Made by a program: the position numbers and the translations under genes. Shown in pieces: positions 23,471 to 37,622 of a stretch of DNA of 64,000 bases. Below the pieces are notes generated by a model. The model saw nothing but the letters and a program-made list of their open reading frames with translations. It was not told where the DNA came from and did not search any database. The DNA is from Struthidea cinerea (lineage: Eukaryota > Chordata > Aves > Passeriformes > Corcoracidae): positions 265,704 to 329,703 of the forward strand of contig VZTI01001283.1 in NCBI GenBank assembly GCA_013397865.1, written 5' to 3'. Numbering within the stretch: the first letter of the stretch is position 1; each line of letters opens with the position of its first letter.

Positions 23471-26400
23471 TATCTCTCTATGAATATACTCACACATTAC
23501 ATCCAAAGCTTGGAATCCCAATTTTACAAATTTTGTAATCAGTATTCTGTTCTAGTATGGTGGCTATTAGGAAAAATAGAAAATGTTTCTAATTTTTAAG
23601 TCAATAATAGCTTTCCAAATAACCCAATACTTTCAGAGACTGATTATAACTTTTAATTATTAAAATTTAAAAAGAATATATTGATTTGCTTGTTGTGGCA
23701 AGGCCAATATTATTCATTTTGACAAAAAAGGCTGGGCTTTGTATTTCTTGGCCTTACAGACAGAGTAAAACTGATGCTATTTAATTTACTGCTAACTAGT
23801 ACTGACATAATATTACAAATCTCTTTGTCTTCATTCTTTCTGTAAACTTTCAGGACTCCGAATGTTACAGTTCTTCTCTTGCTCTATGCTATTAGAACAG
23901 ATGGAAATATTTTATTTTGATCAAAATTAATAAAGATCCTGTGTTTTTTTCCTCTGTGCTGTGTTCTCTTGAAGGCAGAGCTACTGAAGTCACTGGGTTT
24001 GCGCACTGTCTCAACTCAGGCCAACTGAAATTAAACTGTTTATTTGCATTTAGCAGAACCTGAATTAACTAGAACTGAAGTTCAGTTTCAGCTGATTGCC
24101 TACTGCTCTGCTGTTGACTTTGGATCACACTCTCTCAAGGAAACTACTGAATATGCTGAAACTACTTCTCAAAATAGATAAGGTCTATGTTATGTAAGGC
24201 ATCATGTCATAATGTGTTTTTAAAGTAATTTAAATGGTTACACCCGTTGCTCTGAACAAGATCTAGCTGTTGCAGCCACACAGGTGCAATCTGCTCTCCA
24301 CAGTGTCTAGAGATACCAGATGGAAAGCTGAATATCAGGAACTTGGTGGTGCAGCTCTGACATAATTCCCAGTGGAATGTATCCCTGCTGCTCTTAACAT
24401 ACCGTTTTTACTGCCTTTGTTTTGCAATACAGGATAACGTTTACTCTGCTGACAAGAAAATGTATTTGAAGGATTCGTATTTAGGATGAAATCTCTCCTG
24501 TTTCTGTCAGAGCACATAAGACAGGGTCAGAGTGTGATAAACTGGAACTTGGCAATTTGCTATTGGATGTCATTAAGTTAGCATTTGCTGATTAATCCTC
24601 CTGTCTGTCAGTATAGAATACTTTCTCATTTTCTATCGAATTGTGTGTTAATAATGCAAAAAGATTTTTATAATATCATTTGTGTCACTTCAGTAGTTTG
24701 TATTCAACAGTACCATTTTTCCCTAATATTCTACCAAAGCCTGGCATGTGTTGGTCCCGATCTCCCATTTGTTCTCAGTCTGTTGCACTTTCTTTGTTCT
24801 ATGGGAACCTTCTTCATTAATCTAAATGAACTTTCAGCTGTGGTTCTTCTGTTCCTTTAGAACTTCGGTGACACTCAAAGAGGAGCCATGAGAGGAAAAG
24901 AGAAAAAAGTTCTAGAGGTATGAGGGGATGGTTAAGTAGATGGCAGTTTTTCAAAATATTTTCTTTATTCATAGAAGTATCTTGTTTGCAAGAATGAAAA
25001 TAATCGCTTGCTGTGGTTCTATGTTTTAATTTTTGCTAGTGTCTGTCCATAATACTTACCAATGAAGCACCTCTTAAAAGGTGGAAATAAGCACTGGAAA
25101 ATGAACTGGGGAAGCCAGAGCACCACTGTTACAGATTTGTGGTACCGATGGTGCCTTGTCAGAGGGAGTGAAAAACTGTAAGCTCATTTGTGTTCTATCC
25201 CAGGAATTCAGGAAATTATTAATATTAAAAAAATTCAAATACAGGACTGAATGGAATTTTAATTTAAGATTATCACAGATACAGTCTCTCAAATGAATGG
25301 CTTCCATCCAATTAGATGCTAGGAAGCAAAAATCTCACTGTAAATCTCTGTAGTTAATCAATGTTAGACCATAGCCAGAAATACCTCTGAAAATCTTGAA
25401 TGCAATGATTAATGTACAACTCAAGAGGTGGCATTTTATGTCAAAAGATAAGAGCCATTTTAGTGTATCAGTGCCTTTTTGGCTCAAATGATGGTGATTG
25501 ATTCCATTCTCCTGGAATGCTTCCAGCTATCACAAGTGAATGCCTGGTTCTTTCAGGAGAAATGCTGAAATAAATCTAAATAAAGTATCCAGCTGAAAAA
25601 AGGGAACCTCTATTTCAGTCAGGACATAGTGCCTTTAAAGAACAAGAGATCTCCTTGACCACTGATTTCTTGTGTCATGAGCCACATAGTCTGCAATTAT
25701 AATGGATTTCATTGACATTGCAGTGCACTATTTTACAAACCTGAATTCTAACCATCTGAGGAGACAAAAGTATGTAAAGGAACCAGGACATGTGTATGCA
25801 ATGTAGAATGCAGAGAAGCAGAAATTAGAAAGTAAAAAAAAGGTTGCTGTAACTGCAAAGAAAGTTGTCATTGTGTCCCTGCTGAATTCACATGAGAAAA
25901 TTACCTTTGTAAGGAGTTGTCCTGCCCAGAGGAAATGCAGATGATGTTATAATTAAAGAAACACACAAAAAAGTGCACAATATCAGTTTGTAATCTTGCT
26001 AATCAGGATACCTCTATTACTACTGCCCTCGAAGCTGCAGCATAACATCTAAGAGAAAGAGTGAAGGATGCTGGTGCGATTCATAATGAGCATTGCATAA
26101 GACTGGCCATGCAAATGAATTTTCAGGTATTTTAAATGTCCTAAAGGTGAATGAGTGTAAGTATGCTGTTCTGTTACCAGAACCCACAGCCAGCACGCAT
26201 TTCTGTGGCATTAGTCAAAGATTGACACTAAGTGAACGGAGAAAGAGGTCTAAGAGTTATCATTTAAGTTTGATGATGAAATGCAGTAATTCCTTGGGTT
26301 TGACCAGAGGCACCACACAGCTAAACCAGGCAGAACTCAAACTTTTAAGACAGAAAAGATTATGAGCTTGCTGGAGAAGGAAGATTAGTTTGATAATGAG

Positions 26401-29400
26401 CTGAGCTCCCTGTATACATTTCCATCACTTACCAATTCTATGTGTGTTGTATAAACCCAAGTCTTCTACATTTCAGTATTTGAGGTAGGAGTTTGTTCTA
26501 CTTTTTGTAGACTGAAGGATGTAAGAAAAAAGATTTACTTCAATGTGCTGCAAAACTATGATGTTGTCCACAAATATTTGTCTATCCGTGTCTTTCTTGT
26601 ACAACGTTAAGCTAAAAATACATCCACTGAAGATGATGAGAAAAAATAGGTATATGATGTATAAGAATTGTTCATATATTTATCTGTATGTTGTGAGAAT
26701 TGGTGTTATATGCACAAATAACAACATAAACACACATAATAGATACAAACACACACACATATAACAAGTATAACATTTAATATGTCCAGTCCATCTGGTT
26801 CTCTGTGTCTTCGCATCAAGTGTTGAAAATACAGGCATATGTTCCTCTTCAAGTGAACAGGTATGTAGATTACAAACAGAGAAGCTCAACAGAAAGGGAC
26901 TCAGAGCTGTAGAAATGTGTGGAAATCCATAAGGCCTGTTCTTATAGTATGACACGGTACCCCAGTTACAGGGGTTTTGTTTCAAAATCATTCTGAAAAG
27001 AAAAAAAAATTACTCCCTAGCCATTTAAGCAGATAGATCCTGGGCTGAAAAGAAGTGAAATAAGATTTATGGCTTTCTTTATGACACGCTTTACAGATGT
27101 TGTCATCTGATTCCCACCCTGTTCCTCAGACCATTTGCTGTGTCTCCCAAACATCAGGTCATAAAAGATTTGCTGAATGGTGCAAAAAGTCTCTGGTCAC
27201 TTCCATGTGGGATACTTTCATTTTGTCTTCCTTCCTTCTTCTGCACACTCCAGACCAGCAGCAAACTGGCTCTGCCATAGGGAAAGGAACACACCTCAAT
27301 GACAGGGAGCATCAGGAAGGAGGAGATATATATGTAAAGCACAATCCTGTGAAATCTTCTGGGGAATGTGCAGGCCAACATGCCTGCTGAAATACAGGGA
27401 GGGAGACAATGTGTTGAAAAACATACCAAGAAACAGTAAATGTTTCCACATTCCCTAAAATCTGAGTGTGGGGTCATGCTTTAACAAGCAGATATAGTGG
27501 ACACAGGGAAGAAAAATGGTGACCTGTCAGTAAATACCACTGAGGATTTCCCTAGGGCTATTTTAGCATTGAGTGCTATCAACTTGGCCCCATTTCCTGT
27601 GATGAAGTTTGGCTGGTAGAGTAAGTTTCAAACTCCAACACATGCATGAGTATGTGCTCTGCTGGGTTTTGTATGGACTGTAGAGACCACAGAGGGCCTT
27701 GATATACACAGGGTATTGAGACAGCTGGGGAGACATCAGAAGTGTGATTTCAAGAGGCAAGACATGAGGTCTGACTGAATCAGCTGTGTAGTATTTGCTG
27801 GATTTAGGATGACGGAAGATTCAGCGAGCACTGATACTTTAGATTACCTTTCATGATCACATCATGCCCTACCTCAAAATCTCCAACTCACAGGCCTCAT
27901 GGCATGTCTTAAGATTACCCAGAGAGGATACAGTGCACTGTTTTAGGTCTTACTTGATAAAACCTGTAACTTTTCCAGCTTACATAAGGATATATGTTCA
28001 TGGAGACGGAAGGCACATCCCACATCTCCTGAAGCCACTGGAGTGTCGGCTCTCACACAGGCTTGTAGGTCTAGTCAAGTGGCCATGACGACAATAGCTG
28101 AATGAGAGCTGTGGTTTAAAATAGCCACACTCCAGATAGTTAGGATTCTTTCTCAGATCAGCTGATATGAAAAAAAACCTGGTTGTCCTGCTTTGAATTA
28201 TACCCACTGCATAATAAAATATTGAAAATACCTGCCAATATAGGCAGAAGGAGAAAAAAATATTAGACTTCATCTTTTAAAACACATAATTGTAGAGTTA
28301 AGGTTCATGTAAATCAATAGTCCCTTATAAGCCAAACTGTGGGCACACAGTAAGCAAGGTTTGAGTTAGGTGTCTGAGCCCATGTCGCCTATGTTCCCAT
28401 AAAGAATGTGTTTTCAGAAGCTTTTCTGCCTTGGTTTTGGCTGACTTCTTTGTTTTCAGTTGCACTGTGATGTGAGTCAGATGTGGGTTCAAGGTCACTA
28501 TGATGATGTATGCTTTTTGGCGGGGAAATGTCAGGGGGGCATGGTCAGTGCAGAAGTAGTCAACACACCTGACAGCTGGCCACCTTGTACCACTTCCACA
28601 TCAAGGCATCCTGGCTTGCTGCTTACTATCCCAGGTATGAAATCTTCATGCTCACGAGAGTTGAGTGTTACAGAACATTTAGCACAAACTAGTGTTTCAT
28701 AAGGATATGGTAAGCCAACAGATATGAGAGGAAGAAGCCTGTGATGCTAATCACAAATACGATTAGCTGCCTAAAATATTTCCCCAAGAATACTTCAAAA
28801 TGTTTGCTTGCAGCATTATGTGGCTGGATGTATTTTTCTTCAGCACATGACTGATCAGTAGCACTCAGAATATGGAAACATCCCATTCCCCATCAGTCTA
28901 GTCTTTTCTACCTTCGTGCTTCTGTGTGATGCTTGGTTCATCCTGCAGCTATATGTGAGCCATTTATTACCTGCAGTGTTTTCCATTTCAGAACCTGGAT
29001 ATTCACTATCCATTTCCTTTTTATTCTGGTCCTTTCCTGAATTAAGTTGAAGCTTAGCCTCATTCTTCCTACTGGATTAAGACTTTTATAGTAACAAGCT
29101 CCCGGCTGAGTGGCAGTGCCACTGCAGACGCCTAGCTGCCTTTTATACCCATCATTTCCCATTCTTCACTCAAACACTGTACTGGCAAAAGATTTACCTT
29201 ATGTCATACTTTTTCTGACTATTTTTTCCACAGCATTTGCACTTATACACACGGCCACGAATTTTTACTGCAGACTCAGGAGCTACTGGCTCAGTTTTTT
29301 GTTGAATGACATTTCAGTTGCTGAGTTGCACGTTATGGGTGCTGATGAGTTGTTTCATTAACATCAAACAGGTCATGACTGAAACACTTTCTAAAATCGT

Positions 29401-31224
29401 TCTTTAAAGTAGCTTTTAATCAGATGGGCTTTTTCTAGAAGGCAGTAGATATCCTGAATTCCCAATAATTACAGTCTATTAAATCCCAACAGTACACTTC
29501 CAGCTGATTTCTGTCAACCATGACATTCATCTGGAAAAGTGCTTCATGTCACTTAATAAGGAGAATATGTCTTCCTGAAAAGTACAGTTTCTTCAGCCCT
29601 ATCTGTAGCTTTGTGCCCTCTGATACCCATGTTACAGTTCAAGATGTATGTTTTCAAGTAGGAAATGAAGGTTATCAGTCTAAACTTCAGAAAATATCCT
29701 TCCAAATATTCTATGTGTTTCTGTGTTTATTTCCCTCTCTCCTCCAAATAGCATTCTGTCAATACACAAGGTGTTTGCAACCCTGACTTTCACAATCATT
29801 TTAAGATCTCGATACTACAAAATTCTTTATTTTTTTATCATTCCTGCTACATTTTTGTTAACTTGCTAGATAAAATTAAAAATATTGTTTAAGTAACTGC
29901 AGCAGATAGAGCAAAGCAGTGGTTAAGTTTTCTCTTGGGTCAATAGACCTAATCAAAATCCATCTACCAATAGGTATGTGCATGAAGTGTGTTAGGTTTT
30001 AGAAGAGCCCAGCTAGTACTGGGGGAGTATTCAGTTTCCTCATGAGAAATACTAGGAGAAGATATGTTTTCCTTAAAAGTCTTTGAAGAAGAGCCTGTTT
30101 CACATTCCAGCAGTATTGTAGACTTCTGAGTATTTAAATTCTCAGCTGCTGATGCTGAAAATTCATGGGAAGATAAACATTGCAGTGGAAAAATCTCCTT
30201 CCTAATTGAGGATATTTTGTGGCTTGAAACAGCATAATGCTTGGAGTGTTTTGCTAAGCTGTCCTTCTTTAGCCAGAATCCTACCCAAAATGCCAGCTGT
30301 GCAAACTTATTAACACATCCTTTAGTTTATGGTGACTCATTACACAGGGGCAACATATGAACAATTACCCTTGCCATTCTGTTCAGTTTAATTATGTGAG
30401 ATTTGATGAGATTGGTTGTTGTTGCAAATGAGGACACAGGGACAGCAGGAATCTAAAACAATGAGAGAAATGCATACATATTCATATAACTTCTACCTCT
30501 GCTTTTGTTGAATGATGAGAACATTTCCATAGTGTTTTGCATCTCTATTGCCTACTCTACCTTAGTGACAGTGTAGTTTATGCTACCAGACTATGGGAGC
30601 CATTGGATTGCAATGTACAGCATGGACCTTTGTGTTAAACTTGCATTAAAAAAATATCTTAAATTGTGGATTGTCAAGGTAACCACAAGAGATACAGCCA
30701 TTTCTTTTCAAGAGGTGACTAACTGAGTAGGCAAGCTATGCCTACAGTGTCAGTCAGACTAAGTACAAGAATTCACTGCAGGGTTTACCATGACACAGTA
30801 GAACAATTAAACCCCTGATCATGCTTTCAGACACAGATAATTCAGATAATTCCTGATACTTCAACTGGAAAAAAAAATTTCTCTGTTCTACCTGATCGGT
30901 TCAACAGTGATATACAAAGACCCTGAAAATGAAATGTCAGGAGGGTTTAGCTCTTCCTGAGGAAAACCCAGCATGACTGTTTACTTCTGAACCTTTAGCC
31001 GACATTTTCACCAGATCACCCAAGGATACTTGTTGACCAGGTTACTTTCACCTCCAGGCCAGTTAAATGAGAATTCAATGGGCTCTTCTAATGTCATGTT
31101 GCTAAAGGTTAGGAGGAATCAGGCTTCATTCTTTACTGCCTAGCACTCTTTAAAATGAGTCACGTCTGTCTGAAAGCTTTGATGAGAACTCTCCAAGACA
31201 TCAGTGTTTTATCCACTATATTTT

Positions 31225-31250
31225 CATAGTACATTTTTACATGTACTATG
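31225..31250. repeat. Perfect 10-bp inverted repeat
   Basis: CATAGTACAT (31225-31234) and ATGTACTATG (31241-31250) are exact reverse complements with a 6-nt spacer. Flanking bases do not extend the pairing. It is short and may be chance. Confidence 0.8.
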
Positions 31251-34200
31251 CTTTATATTGACGGTAGGATGGTGAAGAATGATGTCCTTTGGTTCTAATG
31301 TACAGGTAATTTAATGATAAGGAGTAGGTAATTTTTACTGCAGACCATTTATTTATAAATGAGTAAGCATTCAGATGAAATTTCTATCAGCTTGAAATAA
31401 TAAATTAATAGAAATGGAATTGTATTTTTATTGTATTTTTCTGGGCATCAGGAGACTTAAATCCATTGCCTCATTCATCCCAAGAATGAATAAATCCATT
31501 TGGGATACCTTTGGGTACCGTATAGCTTTTGAACCATTCAAAATTTCTTTTGAATTACTTTGAGGAGTCTCTATTAGCAAGAGGCCAGTACATGGATGAC
31601 TAATCAGACAATACATCAGAAAGAAGTGAATTTTTCAGCATGTCTTCTCCTCCATACCTCAAATTGAGTGGCAAAATGGGGTAAAGGTCAAATATGATAT
31701 TCCAGTATAAGGGATAAAACAAAAAATCTGAGCAATGCTTTGTAATGAAAATCTTTACATGTGCTTTAGATCATATCATTATTTCTGCTCACTGCGTTCC
31801 TTTCCCTCTATGCGTCATCCTATTGTTGCACTTTGCAAAAGCTTGTTCTCAATTAGGGTGTACGAGGCTATGCAAGTCCTTTATCCGTACTAAGTCAGTG
31901 TGTTCCCTTAATTATATGTGATCCTACATCACTGTAGCTAAAGTGGAACAGTGACGTGTAGGACAGTTCTAAGTCTTCAGGCCCAAGAAAATCTTTATAT
32001 TGGATACTATAACTTACTACTATACAACCTTTACACCATACTGGTGGAATAATCCAATTAAAGCCTTCTGTCTGTCAACTCCGTAAATTCCAGTATAAGC
32101 AGAAGTATGTATCCATTTTAGCTCAAAATTCAGGAAATGGTTGCTGTGAGGCAACACATTTAGTAAGAAGGCTTACATAAATCTGACAGCCTTCTAGGCA
32201 TTAGGGCTGTCTGTCCTTTCATTTAGGGTCAACTAAATCCATTAAATTGCTAATCAGACAGTCTAAGTAGTTGTGATAAAATCCCTGTGCAAAGGAAACT
32301 ACAGTCACAGAGATATCTGGAACAAAGTCAATGCTAGTTAGTGGGCAAGGTGGTTTCCACTGGAATAAAACGAAAAGCTAAAGCATTCCATATAAACATG
32401 GCACCATAATGCACAGAGAGAAAAAGAAAATTTCAAAGACTGTATAATTTTGCTGTCTTCTAACTTCTGTGATTCTGTTAGCAATTAATCTCTAAGCAAA
32501 TGTTTGTCTGTTTATTCCCTAGACCTGCAAGCAGTCGTCTGTTTCCTATGCAGAGCAAAGACAATACGCAAGTACTTCCTAAAGCAAACAAGTACATGGA
32601 TGGCTTATATTGGTACAACACAGGCAAACAAACAAAAATTAACAAACCCAGCAGAAACACTAAGGGATCAATTAATTTTCATTTGCATGGAATTTACTTG
32701 TAAAAATAAGTTAGAGTGCCAAGTGCTTACTTGTTGGGCACTGAAGAGATTTGCAATAGCCATAAAACCACGTGTGGGCCAACCAGATAGACATGGCAGA
32801 ATTGTTTCCACAAGGTTTGGAAGCGCCAACTACTGACATACTTAATAGTGTATTCATCAGATATGTGTGAGTACTTGTGAAAGTTTCTTTCACTTCAGAT
32901 ACAAATGTGTTGCTACACATTTCTTACATTATTTTTCTTTTTTGTTATTTTAGTTTTCTGCCTTGAATATATAAGAAGAAAACCTTGAGTCTTTCTCTCT
33001 TTCTCTGACCCTACAGATCTTTGTTTTTACATTTGGTTTCTCTCTCTCCCTTACTTATTTTTAAATTTTATTTCTTGCTTCTTATACAATGTTTGGTTTC
33101 TTTGCCACTTGGGGTGTCTCTTGCTAATGGAGATGGTTGTGGAGTTGTGATAATAAGTATGATTATTCTGTGAGCAGTGGAACTGATGAAGCCTGGCTTC
33201 CTATGGTTGGAATTATTGCTGTTTATGGAGCTGCTAATGCCACATGGAGTTTTCATGCTGCTGGAGTGCTCAAACTAGCTCTCTCTTATATGGCCCTTCA
33301 ATGTCTATAATAAAATTCATACCATGCTCTTTTTCGTGTCAGGGCACTAATAGGGTCATTCATCTAGACTATTTTTGTGACACTTGTAGGTTGTTTATGC
33401 CTTTGAAGCCACTGTCCATCTGTCAAATCAGCTGGAATTGTCCAAAATGTGTTAAATGGAAAATGCGGATAGATAGAGAAGTATGTTTGCATATAAAAAC
33501 TCACAGAAAGTACTATTTCATGAATCTCATCTCTTTTGATAGCTGGAAAAAAATGCAATCTAAGTTAAGATGGGGAGTACATTTTTCAGAGATATCAGCT
33601 TTAAAGAAACATGATGAAAAATAAAAATGGGTTGATCAGCTGCCTAAACACGAGAATCAGACACTATTTTAGAAACTTAAGTATATTGTATCCAGCCTCC
33701 AGCAGCCTTTCCCTAAGTGTCTTATGTAGCATCTGTTTACAACTGCCCTCACAGCTGTCTTTGATAGCCAGGTCATCTGAAATAAAAATAAATGCCTGTG
33801 TTTGGGCATTTTAATCACTCCCTTAGAATTCTGGTCCTTCAAGACAGTGAATATCTTCATAGAGATAACTGTGCCTCTCTAACTGTGACTGTTATGGAAA
33901 TGTCAGCAGTAGCACTCAACAGAAATAACTTTGTCCCACATCAACCCAACAGATTGCATTTGAGGCTTCTGGAAACAAGGATTTACAGATTTTATAGAGC
34001 CAGGAAGTATAAATAGCTGATTCTGTTAATGGCAATTTTCTGCCCCCTTGTGCAGTTCTTAATTTCTTCCCTTTCCATGAAGGCTTTCCTCCAAAACTTA
34101 GAGGACTTTAGTACAGGAAAAATTGCAAATCCTATCCCTTAGGCTGAACGCAGGTAGTGTCATCCGTATAGGATATTTCCTTATTTATTATCTCTTCAGG

Positions 34201-34526
34201 TTTCAAGCAACATGACTGGAGAGAAAGGACATTAATCAAGTTTTCATCATCCATTTTTCCCTCAGGTTTGTAAATCATACCACCACTGACATAGTGAATG
34301 TCTTTTTGTAGGCTAAGAACTTTCTTAGGAGCTCTCCAAGGATGAGGTGCCTGGAGAGTCTCTTTGCTAACTCTGCCTCTATTTAAATTTCACCTAAATT
34401 TAAAAAAAAAAAAAAATTGAAAACTGTGGGCATTCAGATGAAAATGGAGGCATCTTTTTCAGAAACAAAAGAAACCCAAACAAAACAAAGCAGTAAAACA
34501 AGCTATCCTTCCTATCGAAATTGTTT

Positions 34527-34576
34527 GAAGAAGATTTCTGAAGAACATGGGGAAGAAGATTTCTGAAGAGCACTGA
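34527..34576. repeat. Imperfect 25-bp tandem duplication
   Basis: GAAGAAGATTTCTGAAGA begins at 34527 and again at 34552, a period of 25 bp. The last few bases of the two units differ. It looks like a local replication-slippage duplication. Confidence 0.85.
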
Positions 34577-35334
34577 GTAAGAGAAAGAAGGAATAACAGA
34601 ATGAGTGTGAATTTCCAGGCTAAGAGGGTCATCTCAGTAATCGTTGCCATAGATGTGCTCTGGATAAAATATGTTATCCACAAAATTTTTCAAAGGCCTG
34701 GTACTCAGCACTTCTACTTGCTCTCTCAGCTCTCTCAGCTTGACACACTCAGTTCTTGATGGTGTGTCTGTGTTGGAGCCAGCTGACATTGCCTCCATCG
34801 GACATAGGGGAATCTTCTAGCAGCTTCTCAGAGAAACCACCTCTAGAGCCCCCCTGCTACAAAAACCTTGCCAAGTAAACCAAATACAGCTGTGGAGGGA
34901 CACAGGCCTGCCTTGAGCGCATCAGTGAAGAGACAGTTATTGTACAGATTTTTCTGAAGTAAACTCAGACTTGACCCTTACAACTGTTTTTGACCTTGTT
35001 GTATCAGTGATATCCAGTGATGCTCTTCGGTGCTCCTGTATCCATTTATATTTGGCTGTCATTGCAGAGCTTTTTTCTTCATGAAAACCGCTGCAATTAC
35101 ATATTTGAAACCCATAATCCTCACAAACCATTTTCTCATATTCAATTGCTTTCATTCAGTTTTTCAGGTTTGCTGATAAAATCTGTTCTGCTGATATTTG
35201 ATATCATTATTCTTTGCTGATGCCTAAAGAACTTCTTCAGTTGCTCAAGATGTGCACTCTCAACCAGTGGGACTCCCAATGTTTTATTGTAACTGGAGGC
35301 TGAAAGTTCATGAGTCTTTGTTTATCTGTTCTTA

Positions 35335-35930
35335 TGTTTGAAAGATCGTGGTGACCAGGAGAGACACCTGAGGACTCGAAAAAAGCAAACAGCACTTTTG
35401 TCTTCACAGAGGACAAGACAGAGGATCCGGGAAGTTACAAGGCAGTCAGTTTCACCTTGACCCCAAGGAAGGTTGTGAAGCAAATAAGCCTGGAAAACAT
35501 TTGCAAATACATGAAAATTAGGAAAGTAAATTGTCATAGTCAGCATAGATTGATGAAGAGGAAAGCAACTTAGCCAACCAGAAAACCTTCTATGATGAGA
35601 TGACTGTCTTGAGGATGTGAGGAGAACAGGGGGTATTCCTTGTATTGACTTTAGCAAGGCTTTTTTTCTCCCATGACATCCTCATAGACAAATTAATGAG
35701 GTATTGACTAAGTGGAGAATGAGGTGGACTAAAAAGTGCAGCTGCACTCAGATGATTGTGGTAAGTGACACAAAGTCCAGCTGGAGACAAGGAACTACTG
35801 GTGTGCTGCAAGGCTTGACTCTGGAAGGCTTGACTCTTGACTACTGCTTAGCATCTTTGTTAATGTCCTGGTGAGGGGACAGAGAGTATTCACAGCAATT
35901 TGCAAATGATACAAAATTGGAAGGCTGTAA
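35335..35930 (+). mobile_element. CR1 LINE fragment covering the reverse-transcriptase core
   Basis: Plus-strand translation in shifting frames shows the landmarks of a CR1 reverse transcriptase in order: IDFSKAF at 35644-35664 (motif A), GVLQG at 35800-35814 (motif B, normally GVPQG) and FANDTK at 35899-35916 (motif C, normally FADDTK). One catalytic aspartate of motif C is replaced by asparagine. Upstream sequence corresponds to the RT fingers region. The copy lacks endonuclease, C-terminal part, 3' UTR and tail, and carries stops and frameshifts throughout. It is a dead internal fragment, intermediate in age between the long minus-strand copies and the copy at 52885-53585. Confidence 0.85.
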
Positions 35931-37562
35931 GTTGGTGTATTAATTTGGAGCATATTAGAGATGCGGTAACAGGCAGGGTATATTTTCTCTGTAGCAAGCA
36001 TGATTATCTGAACATTTCTCATAATGGGTATACATATAGGCAACAGCCAAAGGAAGAAAAAAAGTCAATACAAGTTGTAAGTCTTTCTTATCTTATGGTT
36101 ACTTAATCAAGTAGTTGGAGAATTTTATTATTGGTATTGTCAATTTGAGCTTTAGGGCTTACACTGAGAGTCTCTAAAGTAAGTATTACATCCCATAATG
36201 GCTATATGCAATTGCTACGGAGGCATTTTGGACTAAACGTCTGGAATGTTTAAGATTCACAATGAATATTTTTGTATGTCATTTGCATATATTTGACTGC
36301 ATCAAAAATAGTTCCTAAAACTGGAATGAGCAGGTTGTCGAAGATAATTTCCTCAATGCCTCTTGAAAGTGCTCCTGGGGAGAGAGCAGGGAAATTATAT
36401 TTCAGAGCCAATCAGAAGTTCAGCAGTAGCTGTACACATGCTGGGCATCAACCCTTTACTCAAACAGTTGCACTTGTACTTTCAATGAATGCAGAAAAGA
36501 AAAATAGAAATAAGGCTGTTATGAGAAACTCAGATTTCCATTTGCAGTCTACATGGTCCTGCTGTCTTCAAATAGTAATTTTAAGTAGTTGTTTTGCACT
36601 AGGACATATAGGTCTGTTATGATCCCAGTAAAAAAGTCACTAAAGCTCTATAAAGTATCCTTTCAAATACTATGTGTTAGAGGTAACACTGTACAGAAAG
36701 AAAGAATACAGATAATCTTGTGTCCCTTCAGATGCTGAGAACCCTTAGTTGTGCAGCTTTGAATAGATCTCTGATACATACTCTGTACAAACTGTCCAGA
36801 CCCTGCCCATGAGAAGAGTGGCCCCCTTCGCTATAGGAATTTCTTGAATGAGGATAATTTTCTTCATTATTGCTGCTGTCAAACAAAAAAGGATGCTCAC
36901 AAAGTTTTGCTGCACTTCTGGATGAAGACAAGAACAGGAAGGTGTTGCAATTGCTGGTACCCAGCAGGAACAGCCTGTGGCAATAAGTCAGCTGATGTGA
37001 TCCTTCAGCCAAGGGTTTTGTGCAGCCCAGCACAGGACTGAAGAGCACTCTGGGTGTGCAGCACAGGACTGGGCGGGACTGGTTTTACTCAGATAATCTT
37101 TTTTGCTGACCACTAACTCTCCCATGTAGTATAGTCTCCCAGTCAGGATCACCACAGTCCTACCTTTTAAATAATATTCATCATAATTTGTTCAGAAATC
37201 ATTTAGGGGATTTATTATATTGATTTTACTCAGGCAATGTTTCTTTCATTCTGCTGACCCAGTTTTACTTTGTCGAGTTGTATGGTATATAAATTTCCCT
37301 GGCAACTCATTTTTCCTTTCGAAGGATTAGCTATTATTTTCTAATAAAATGTGTTTATGAATATAGATATACATTCAGTATTTCTAATTAAATTTTAAAA
37401 ATGCATAATTAAAAAAAATAGGTAGAAAAAGTAAAATATCAAATACTCCAAAATGTACTTGATTTCAGTATTAGGTTGACATAACATGGAAAATTGCATT
37501 AATTGCAGGCTATCTGAAACACTTTTATTTTTCAAATTGTGGCATTCATTTAATTTTTGCTG

Positions 37563-37622
37563 TTCTAAAGATGTAATTTTTTTTGTTTTGTATTCTAAAG
37601 ATGTAATTTTGGTATTCTAAAG
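37563..37622. repeat. Imperfect 30-bp tandem duplication
   Basis: TTCTAAAGATGTAATTTT occurs at 37563 and again at 37593. A third partial copy (ATTCTAAAG) follows at about 37614. It is an AT-rich slippage-type repeat. Confidence 0.8.

Larger units (their letters stand above)
23475..35330. other. Long unique AT-rich non-coding stretch, no gene seen
   Basis: Nearly 12 kb with no recognised coding exon, RNA gene or mobile element on either strand. Open frames reach at most 126 codons (33244-33624, plus) and show no known domain. Minor items: an AC-rich patch at about 26727-26763; a 10-bp hairpin at 31225-31250; a pyrimidine-rich patch at about 32985-33060; a 14-base A-run near 34399-34412; a 25-bp tandem duplication at 34527-34576; and a 9-bp CTCTCAGCT duplication near 34723-34740. 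This stretch may hold conserved non-coding elements, which cannot be seen without alignment. Confidence 0.55.

Noticed and set aside
37471..37510. TTAGGTTGACATAACATGG as a mariner-type terminal repeat
   Set aside because: Only the first eight bases resemble mariner ends, and I found no matching inverted end nearby.
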